Positions 1-4,304 of a DNA stretch of 6,504 bases are shown here, piece by piece; position 1 is the first letter of the stretch, and every line of letters starts with the position of its first letter. The stretch comes from Actinomycetota bacterium (lineage in GTDB: Bacteria; Actinomycetota; CADDZG01; WHSQ01). The stretch spans positions 1 through 6,504 of the forward strand of contig JACDBF010000082.1 in the NCBI GenBank assembly GCA_013695055.1, given 5' to 3'. The notes under the pieces are model-generated. The model searched no databases. It was given only the letters and a program-made list of their open reading frames with translations, and was not told the origin of the DNA. The translations under genes and the position numbers were made by a program.

Positions 1-233
1 CCGTGGTCGACGACACCCTTGGAGATGAGGTCAGGGTCACGGTTATCGCCGCGGGCTTCGACCGGTGGGGTCATCGCGAGGCCGAGGACCTCATCAAGCC
101 GGATGAGGAGATCTTCTCGGAGGTCTCCTCGACTCCCGCAGACTCCGTCATCCGCATCGACCAAGATCCGGAACGGCTCGTGTTCGATGCCGAAGAGGAT
201 CTCGACGTCCCCTCCTTTCTTCGCAACGAATAG
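1..233 (+). CDS. ftsZ: Cell division protein FtsZ, C-terminal fragment (5' end outside window)
   Basis: FtsZ is the tubulin-like GTPase that polymerises into the cytoplasmic division ring. Only the last 76 residues are visible. They begin VVDDTLGDEVRVTVIAAGFD, the highly conserved final strand of the FtsZ C-terminal (GTPase-activating) domain. A charged, poorly conserved linker of roughly 45 residues follows, then the C-terminal peptide DVPSFLRNE before a TAG stop at 231-233. That peptide (consensus around D-hydrophobic-P-x-F-L/I-R) is the docking site for SepF and other division proteins in Gram-positive bacteria, and sepF lies 1.5 kb downstream here. The reading frame is open to the left edge, so the GTP-binding domain and start lie upstream. 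The gtg at base 3 is an internal valine codon, not a start. The linker is rather short for an actinobacterium. Identification is secure from the two conserved blocks and the neighbours. Confidence 0.97.
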   Translation, partial: VVDDTLGDEVRVTVIAAGFDRWGHREAEDLIKPDEEIFSEVSSTPADSVIRIDQDPERLVFDAEEDLDVPSFLRNE

Positions 234-273
234 GGTCGCCGGCCCCGGGCGAGGGTCGGTTAGACCTAGAGCA

Positions 274-1020
274 ATGGCCGGCACTTCACTCACGAAACAG
301 ACCTGCGCCGGGATAGGCGTGCTCACCGATGTGGGAGCGCGCTCCGCCGGCATTCTCGTGGCCTTTACCGATCGTCATGGAGGGGTCAGCGCTCCGCCAT
401 ACGACTCGCTGAATCTCGGCGCGCGGAGCGGCGACGACCGACTCTCGTTATCCGAGAACCGGCGGCGGGCCGGGCGAGCGATCGGCTTCGGAGCCCACGC
501 GCTCACGTTGGCGCGCCAGGTTCATGGGGCCGAGATCATCGAGGTCTCGTCGGGCCACAGTGGCGCGGTTGGGGACGCCGACGGTCTCGTGACCCGCGCC
601 GTCGGTCCGGTCCTCGGGATACTGACGGCCGATTGCGCGGCGGTCATCGTTGCCGGAGAGCGCGGCCTGGGGATCCTCCATGCGGGCTGGCGCGGGCTCG
701 CCGCCGGAGTCATCGGGCGAGGCGTCGATGCGGTCGGACCCATCCGGCAGGCGTGGATCGGTCCTTGCATCCGAGCCTGCTGCTACGAGGTTGGGCCGGA
801 TGTTGTGGCTGCGTTCGACGAGGCGGGCCTGCCGGTCGCCCCCGGCGGGCGCGTCGACATATCCAGGGCTGCGGTCGCGACGCTGGAGCGCGCAGGAATA
901 AGCGATATCGCCGCGTCGGACGACTGCACCGGCTGCAGCCCCTCTTACTTCTCGTATCGCAGAGAAGGGCGCACCGGCCGGCAAGGGGCATTCGCCGCGC
1001 TGGTCGAGCCGTCGCGGTGA
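274..1020 (+). CDS. pgeF: Peptidoglycan editing factor PgeF (YfiH/YlmD, multicopper-oxidase-like LACC1 family)
   Basis: Predicted 248-residue cytoplasmic protein of the YfiH/DUF152 family, close to the usual length. E. coli members remove wrongly incorporated L-Ser from UDP-MurNAc precursors; relatives also act on purine nucleosides. Family motifs appear in order: DRHGGVS and SLNLG (residues 33-49), RQVHG (81-85), DADGLVT (101-107), LTADC (117-121), HAGWRG (136-141), IGPCIRACCYEVG (162-174) and DDCTGCSPSYFSYRR (216-230). His84, Cys121 and His136 match the metal-binding catalytic triad. The ATG at 274 lies 40 bases after the ftsZ stop and has no good ribosome-binding site. GTG codons at 319 and 331 are in frame and would still keep the GGVS block, so the start is uncertain. 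The frame stays open far upstream over ftsZ, but that part is a shadow of ftsZ. The end overlaps yggS by GTGA, implying translational coupling. Confidence 0.95.
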   Translation: MAGTSLTKQTCAGIGVLTDVGARSAGILVAFTDRHGGVSAPPYDSLNLGARSGDDRLSLSENRRRAGRAIGFGAHALTLARQVHGAEIIEVSSGHSGAVGDADGLVTRAVGPVLGILTADCAAVIVAGERGLGILHAGWRGLAAGVIGRGVDAVGPIRQAWIGPCIRACCYEVGPDVVAAFDEAGLPVAPGGRVDISRAAVATLERAGISDIAASDDCTGCSPSYFSYRREGRTGRQGAFAALVEPSR

Positions 1021-1709
1021 ACATTGCCGAGCGCCTCGCCGTGGTCCGCGCGCGGATCGAGGCCGCAACGCATAGATCGGGGCGCTCGCCGGGCGACGTC
1101 ACCCTCATTGGAGTGACCAAGTCCTTCGGCGTCGATGTGGTGGCCGCCGCTCTCGACGCCGGCATCGTCGATCTCGGCGAGAACCGCGCGCAGGAGCTTG
1201 GCGGCAAGCTCGAGGCGGCGGGCGACCGAGCCCGCTGGCACTTCGTCGGTGCATTGCAAACCAACAAGGTGCGCGCGGTGGTGGGCCGCGTGTCGCTCAT
1301 CCACTCGGTCGATCGCCTCGCGGTGGCCGAGGCGATCGCGCGCCGGGCGTCGTCGGGTGACATCGTGCAGGACGTGCTCGTGGAGGTGAACGTCGCCGGC
1401 GAAGCCTCCAAGAGCGGAATCGCTGTTTCGGAGGTCCTCGATCTCGCTCGGGCCACGGCCGCGCTCGACGGCCTCAGGCTGCGGGGCCTGATGACGATTC
1501 CGCCCTTCCCCGAGGTCCCGGAGGAGACGCGGCCTCATTACGCAAGCCTTGCCGCGCTGGGCGCCGAGCTGACCGCATTTCTTCCGGAAGCGGGCGCGCT
1601 CTCCATGGGAATGAGCAGAGACTTCGAGGTGGCCGTCGAAGAGGGGGCCACCCACGTCAGGGTGGGGGAAGCCCTCTTTGGCCCCCGCTCCCGGGCGAAG
1701 CCCACTTGA
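1017..1709 (+). CDS. yggS: YggS/YlmE/PROSC family pyridoxal 5'-phosphate homeostasis protein
   Basis: Predicted 230-residue single-domain PLP-binding protein with an alanine-racemase-like TIM-barrel fold and no known catalytic activity. The family controls free PLP and thereby amino-acid and vitamin B6 balance. Visible hallmarks are LIGVTKSF with the Schiff-base lysine K35, DLGENRAQEL (52-61), WHFVGALQTNK (74-84), IHSVDR (95-100), the LRGLMTIPP strand, and LSMGMSRDFEVAVEEGATHVRVGEALFG (about 195-222), whose Ser and Gly residues hold the PLP phosphate. The start is GTG at 1017, inside the TGA of pgeF (shared GTGA). It gives the expected N-terminus (NIAERLAVVRARIE), and the longer open frame upstream is a shadow of pgeF. 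It lies between pgeF and sepF, as in most Gram-positive dcw clusters. Length and motifs are complete; nothing looks degraded. Confidence 0.97.
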   Translation: MNIAERLAVVRARIEAATHRSGRSPGDVTLIGVTKSFGVDVVAAALDAGIVDLGENRAQELGGKLEAAGDRARWHFVGALQTNKVRAVVGRVSLIHSVDRLAVAEAIARRASSGDIVQDVLVEVNVAGEASKSGIAVSEVLDLARATAALDGLRLRGLMTIPPFPEVPEETRPHYASLAALGAELTAFLPEAGALSMGMSRDFEVAVEEGATHVRVGEALFGPRSRAKPT

Positions 1710-1725
1710 TCGCCGGCGCGCGAGA

Positions 1726-1731
1726 TATCCT
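1726..1731 (+). promoter_or_regulatory. Candidate -10 element for leaderless sepF transcript
   Basis: TATCCT fits the actinobacterial -10 pattern TAnnnT. It occupies exactly positions -12 to -7 if transcription starts at the A of the sepF ATG (1738). No purine-rich ribosome-binding site precedes that ATG; the bases between are TCCCCT. A -35 is not obvious: TTGATC at 1706-1711 resembles TTGACA but leaves only 14 bases of spacer. The placement typical of leaderless genes is the main support. It remains a prediction. Confidence 0.4.
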
Positions 1732-1737
1732 TCCCCT

Positions 1738-2211
1738 ATGGCCGGCATGTGGAAGAAGTCACTCGTATACCTCGGTTTGGCCGAGGAGGAAGACTACGAC
1801 GAGTCTCATTACGCCCCCGAAGAGGAGGAGCAGAACCGGCGCGCGGTCATCAAGCGCGTCCCCGAGCCGGAGGCTGGAAGGGTGCGCGCCGATCGCGATT
1901 CAGTCGTTCGTCCAATGCCGAGCGCGGCCGGCCCGCGCGTTCATCTCGTGCAGCCGACCGCCTTCAACGATGCTCAAGAGATCGGCGACAAGTTCCGAGA
2001 CGGGTTCTCGGTGCTCATGAACCTGCAATCGGCGGACCAGGAGCTTGGTCGCAGGCTCGTCGATTTCGCAAGCGGGCTTGCCTATGGTCTTGGAGGATCC
2101 ATGCAGCCGGCCGCCGAGCGCGTCTTTCTCATCACTCCCGCGGGCGTGCAGGTGTCGGCCGAGGACCGCAGGCGCTTCCTCGAGGAGCGCGGCTTCTTCA
2201 ACCAAGCTTGA
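1738..2211 (+). CDS. sepF: Cell division protein SepF (FtsZ membrane anchor)
   Basis: Predicted 157-residue cytoplasmic protein of usual size. SepF binds the FtsZ C-terminal peptide and tethers the Z-ring to the membrane; in actinobacteria, which lack FtsA, it is the main known anchor. Residues 1-14 (MAGMWKKSLVYLGL) match the N-terminal amphipathic membrane-binding helix. Residues 15-65 are an acidic, then Arg/Pro-rich, probably disordered linker. The SepF fold covers about 67-152: RVHLVQPTAFNDAQEIGDKF, then FSVLMNLQSADQELGRRLVDF, then ASGLAYGLGGSMQPAAERVF and LITPAGVQVS. The GLGG stretch corresponds to the conserved glycine region of the dimer interface. ATG 1738 is preferred because it yields the family-typical MAG start; ATG 1747 is a possible alternative. 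There is no Shine-Dalgarno site, but a -10-like TATCCT lies where a leaderless transcript would need it. The end shares one base with yggT. Confidence 0.96.
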   Translation: MAGMWKKSLVYLGLAEEEDYDESHYAPEEEEQNRRAVIKRVPEPEAGRVRADRDSVVRPMPSAAGPRVHLVQPTAFNDAQEIGDKFRDGFSVLMNLQSADQELGRRLVDFASGLAYGLGGSMQPAAERVFLITPAGVQVSAEDRRRFLEERGFFNQA

Positions 2212-2471
2212 TGGGGAGTGCGGGCTGCTTCATCTCGGCGGCGCTTGGGGTCTACACGTACATACTTTTCGCCCGCATCATCTTGTCGTGGGTGACGATG
2301 ACGTCGTGGACGCCTCCTGCTGCTCTCGCTCCGGTGATCGGTTTCATCTACGACGTCACCGAGCCGGTGATGGGCTTTTTCAGGCGTATCATCCCGCCCA
2401 TCGGGGGCCTGGACATCTCGCCGATCCTGATCTTCATCATGCTGTCGATCATCCGCTCTCAGATCTGTTAG
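2211..2471 (+). CDS. yggT: YggT family integral membrane protein (YlmG-like)
   Basis: Predicted 86-residue membrane protein with a single YggT repeat, the length usual for Gram-positive YlmG proteins. Two hydrophobic segments are visible, about residues 7-28 and 69-82, the second being slightly short. Conserved family motifs are YTYILFARIILSWV (15-28), VTEPVMGFFRRIIPP (49-63) and the G-L-D-I-S-P box (66-71). The molecular role is unsettled: homologues have been linked to cell division, osmotic stress and, in plastids, nucleoid distribution. ATG 2211 begins with the last base of the sepF stop (TGATG), so translation is probably coupled to sepF; I see no separate ribosome-binding site. The protein ends with an unusual terminal Cys. 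The next gene is divIVA after 116 bases. The S4-domain gene ylmH, found at this point in Firmicutes, is missing. Confidence 0.93.
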   Translation: MGSAGCFISAALGVYTYILFARIILSWVTMTSWTPPAALAPVIGFIYDVTEPVMGFFRRIIPPIGGLDISPILIFIMLSIIRSQIC

Positions 2472-2500
2472 GTGACAAACCGCAACTGAGAGGAATTGTC

Positions 2501-2514
2501 TGCGATAATTCGCA
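2501..2514 (+). promoter_or_regulatory. Candidate extended -10 promoter for divIVA, embedded in a palindrome
   Basis: TGCGATAAT at 2501-2509 is a TGn-extended -10 element with GATAAT matching five of six consensus bases. It would start transcription near 2516, about 70 bases before divIVA. The bases at the -35 distance (around CGCAAC, 2481-2486) are a poor match, which extended -10 promoters tolerate. The element sits inside a perfect 5-bp inverted repeat, TGCGA-TAAT-TCGCA, so a dimeric regulator binding here would block the promoter. The promoter call is moderate; the operator idea is speculative. Confidence 0.45.
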
Positions 2515-2524
2515 ATCAGTGAAA

Positions 2525-2540
2525 GCCACGTTTCAGTGGT
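2525..2540 (+). other. Small hairpin in predicted divIVA leader
   Basis: CCAC (2526-2529) pairs with GTGG (2536-2539) around the loop GTTTCA, with an outer G-U pair. The stem is only four strong pairs. It lies about ten bases after the predicted transcription start, so it could protect the 5' end of the message. A stem this short may also be chance in GC-rich DNA. Confidence 0.25.
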
Positions 2541-2544
2541 CCTA

Positions 2545-2570
2545 GGTCCCGGCTAACCGGTCCCGGCTAA
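2545..2570 (+). repeat. Tandem 12-bp direct repeat upstream of divIVA
   Basis: GGTCCCGGCTAA occurs twice without mismatch, at 2545-2556 and 2559-2570, separated by CC, giving a 14-base period. A third partial GGTCC lies at 2538-2542. The second copy ends five bases before the AAGGA ribosome-binding site of divIVA. The junction also contains CCGG-CTAA-CCGG, a possible four-pair hairpin. It may be a regulator-binding site or a leader-RNA element, or just a small local duplication. Confidence 0.85.
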
Positions 2571-2575
2571 GACAC

Positions 2576-2580
2576 AAGGA
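2576..2580 (+). promoter_or_regulatory. Ribosome-binding site of divIVA
   Basis: AAGGA ends seven bases before the ATG at 2588, an ideal Shine-Dalgarno spacing. It decides for 2588 over the out-of-frame ATG at 2584. It contrasts with pgeF, sepF and yggT upstream, where no such site is seen. Confidence 0.75.
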
Positions 2581-2587
2581 AGAATGC

Positions 2588-3364
2588 ATGGACGTAAATG
2601 CAGGCGATATTCACGAGAAGCAGTTTCACGACGCGTGGCGCGGCTACAACCAGGAGGAGGTCGACGATTTCCTGGACCGGGTCGCCGAGGCCCTCGATCT
2701 CGCCCAGCGCGAAAACCAGGCCGTCTCACAGCGCGTCGCCGAGCTCGAGCAGGCCGTCGCCACCAGTCGCGAAGCCGAGGAGATGCTGAAGAAGACTCTC
2801 GTCGCGGCGCAGCAGGCCGGCGAGGAGGCCATCGCCCAAGCCAAGGCCAAGGCCGCGCGCATGGTGAAAGAGGCCGAGGAGCGCCTCCAGCGCGCTCGCG
2901 ACGAGTCTCAGGAAAAGACCGCATCGACCGAGGCCGACATTCGCCGGAAGGTCTTGGAGGCCGACCGCGACCACATGGCCCGCCGGCGCGATCTCGACGC
3001 CTCGGTCGAGCGTTTGCGCGCCTATGAGGCCGAGCTCAAGCAGCGTCTCAAGACCTTTATGGAACAGCAGCTGAAGTCGCTCGAGACGCTCGCCGACCGC
3101 GATCCATCGCTGAGCCGTCCGGCGGCCACCGCGTCCCGGCGGCACCCCGAGGTCCGGGTGACCCAGACTCCGCCTAACTCCCAGACGGCCCGGCGGCCCG
3201 CGCCCGCGAGCGGGGCCGGGCAGAGAGGGGGCCGGCCGGAGTCGGACCCACCCACCGCCAACGAGGGTGAGGCCGGTGACGTCGTGGAGCTGCCCGCCGA
3301 GCAAGACGCGGGTGGGCCCCAGCGGCGCAGCGTCCGAAGCCTCCTCTGGCGAGGCGACGCCTAA
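2588..3364 (+). CDS. divIVA: DivIVA/Wag31-family polar growth and septum-site protein
   Basis: Predicted 258-residue coiled-coil scaffold that self-assembles on negatively curved membrane at poles and septa; in actinobacteria it directs tip growth and recruits cell-wall enzymes. Residues 1-30 are the DivIVA lipid-binding domain: MDVNAGDIHEKQF, then WRGYNQEEVDDFLDRV. It aligns without gaps to B. subtilis DivIVA, placing Trp17-Arg18 at the membrane-inserting Phe17-Arg18 pair. Residues about 30-170 are strongly predicted coiled coil, rich in Ala, Glu, Gln and Arg, including LVAAQQAGEEAIAQAKAKAA (71-90), typical of actinobacterial members. Residues 171-258 are a Pro/Arg/Gly/Ala-rich, probably disordered tail ending in a basic-hydrophobic motif, RRSVRSLLWRGDA. 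A clear AAGGA site supports the start. It has its own candidate promoter and is followed by a terminator-like palindrome, so it may be a separate transcription unit from sepF-yggT. Confidence 0.95.
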   Translation: MDVNAGDIHEKQFHDAWRGYNQEEVDDFLDRVAEALDLAQRENQAVSQRVAELEQAVATSREAEEMLKKTLVAAQQAGEEAIAQAKAKAARMVKEAEERLQRARDESQEKTASTEADIRRKVLEADRDHMARRRDLDASVERLRAYEAELKQRLKTFMEQQLKSLETLADRDPSLSRPAATASRRHPEVRVTQTPPNSQTARRPAPASGAGQRGGRPESDPPTANEGEAGDVVELPAEQDAGGPQRRSVRSLLWRGDA

Positions 3365-3385
3365 ACAAATCGATCTGAGCGGATC

Positions 3386-3408
3386 AGCGTTCGAAATTCG
3401 AACGTTTT
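3386..3408 (+). terminator. Probable intrinsic terminator downstream of divIVA
   Basis: The perfect inverted repeat CGTTCGA (3388-3394) / TCGAACG (3398-3404) encloses the loop AAT. It can be extended by G-U and A-U pairs and is followed directly by TTTT (3405-3408). It starts 21 bases after the divIVA stop. The stem plus U-run on the + strand is the signature of a rho-independent terminator, though the U-run is short. The same palindrome could instead be a protein-binding operator for the next gene. Confidence 0.55.
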
Positions 3409-3476
3409 CCCGCCTAGAACGACCGCCGAACCGATCCCATGCGGCGAACGTCGGACTGGTAGTCGACATATTCATG

Positions 3477-3482
3477 GGAGGA
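3477..3482 (+). promoter_or_regulatory. Ribosome-binding site deciding the start of the unrecognised gene
   Basis: GGAGGA is a near-perfect Shine-Dalgarno core lying three bases before ATG 3486. The spacing is short but workable. It overlaps the in-frame ATG at 3474, which has no such site of its own, so 3486 is the better start. The resulting protein then begins MRRALAV, a standard signal-peptide N-terminus. Confidence 0.65.
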
Positions 3483-3485
3483 ACC

Positions 3486-4304
3486 ATGCGAAGAGCTCTC
3501 GCGGTGCTCGTGCTGGCGCTGACCATGGTGCAGACAGGGGTGGTTGCCCGTGCCGGCGGAACGGTATTCAGTTGGCGTGACGCAGGCGGCCTCGGTTACT
3601 TCCGGCCCGGCGAGCTCGTGCGGGGAAGCACCACTTTCTCCCCCGACCTCGAGAGCTACGGCGTCCCCGAAGATGGGCCGTGGTACGCATATTTACGTAG
3701 CGGGTGGGTCCAGCCGCCGCGCGTTGACGAGGGCGGGGTGCGACTCGGGCGGGTCGCAATCGAGAGGTTGGGGGGAGGCGCCCGCGCCAGCCTCGAGTTC
3801 ATCATGCCCGATCTGCCTGCCGGCCGTTACTACGTCCAACTCTGCAACCTCCCATGCTCGGAGCAGCTCGGCGACATCGTCGGCGGCTCGCTCAGCTTGA
3901 TTGCGACCTCCGCCGAGGAGCGCCTGCAACGTCAAGTGGATGCTCTTTCGAACAAGCTGGCAATCACGCGCGAGCGCTTGGAGGGACGTGCCGAGCGGCT
4001 GAAGCGGGTTATGAAGGACCTCCGAGGCGAGCTGGACGGCTCGGTGGCTTCGCTGCTGCGAGACGTTCGCGAGCTGCGTGAAGACCTCGCCCCGCTCCAA
4101 GCGGCGGAGCGTTCCCAGTCGGGCGGGATCGGCCCGTGGGCCGTCGCGATCGCGAGCCTCGTGGCTGCGGGCCTCGCTCTGCTGGTACTTCGGCGGCGGG
4201 CGGTTGCGAGGACAAAGGAGGTCTCGGTCCCGCCCGAGTGGCTGGCGGGAGCGATCGCACCCGACTCCGAGACACGCGTCCCGAGCGAAGCCCCGAGCGA
4301 CTAG
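3486..4304 (+). CDS. Unrecognised exported single-pass membrane protein with extracytoplasmic domain and coiled coil
   Basis: I do not recognise this 272-residue protein. Residues 1-23 form a signal peptide (MRRALAVLVLALTMV core, cleavage likely after A-R-A at 21-23). Residues 24-140 look like a beta-rich extracytoplasmic domain: a Gly-rich start, GPWYAYL (64-70), then MPDLPAGRYYVQLCNLPC (107-124) and LGDIVGGSLSL. Cys120 and Cys124 are the only cysteines and could form a disulfide or bind metal. Residues about 143-205 are charged and heptad-like (EERLQRQVDALSNKLAITRE onward), a probable coiled coil. Residues 215-235 are a membrane helix followed by RRR, so the expected topology is N-terminus outside with a 35-residue cytoplasmic tail. 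It lies between divIVA and convergent ileS; the terminator-like palindrome suggests its own transcription, though I found no convincing promoter. A cell-envelope role is inference only. ATG 3474 is the alternative start. Confidence 0.85.
   Translation: MRRALAVLVLALTMVQTGVVARAGGTVFSWRDAGGLGYFRPGELVRGSTTFSPDLESYGVPEDGPWYAYLRSGWVQPPRVDEGGVRLGRVAIERLGGGARASLEFIMPDLPAGRYYVQLCNLPCSEQLGDIVGGSLSLIATSAEERLQRQVDALSNKLAITRERLEGRAERLKRVMKDLRGELDGSVASLLRDVRELREDLAPLQAAERSQSGGIGPWAVAIASLVAAGLALLVLRRRAVARTKEVSVPPEWLAGAIAPDSETRVPSEAPSD

Noticed and set aside
253..267. Terminator between ftsZ and pgeF (GGTC-GGTTA-GACC hairpin)
   Set aside because: It has only four strong pairs and no U-run, and the tight gene spacing favours co-transcription.
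945..1748. 267-codon - strand frame opposite yggS
   Set aside because: It is a mirror of a complete, motif-bearing YggS; no recognisable domain.
2545..2570. CRISPR-like or attachment-site repeat
   Set aside because: There are only two 12-bp units with a 2-base gap, no spacers, and no cas, integrase or tRNA gene nearby.
2472..2587. Remnant of ylmH (S4-domain protein) between yggT and divIVA
   Set aside because: The gap is 116 bases with no open frame resembling an S4 domain. Absence of ylmH here is normal for actinobacteria.
3388..3404. Actinobacterial LexA (SOS) box
   Set aside because: The LexA site has GAAC half-sites facing inward to GTTC (CGAAC-N4-GTTCG). Here the order is reversed (GTTC...GAAC), so the palindrome does not fit.
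3267..3485. N-terminal extension of the unrecognised gene back into divIVA
   Set aside because: The extension shadows the divIVA tail in another frame, would remove the N-terminal signal peptide and has no ribosome-binding site. ATG 3486 has GGAGGA.
3365..3485. Promoter for the unrecognised gene (TAGAAC at 3415-3420 or CATATT at 3467-3472)
   Set aside because: TAGAAC lacks the final T and a credible -35. CATATT would start transcription within the ribosome-binding site. Neither is convincing.
2726..3526. 266-codon open frame on the - strand opposite divIVA
   Set aside because: It lies antisense to a clear DivIVA. Its Gly/Leu/Arg-rich translation resembles no family, and such frames are common opposite high-GC genes.
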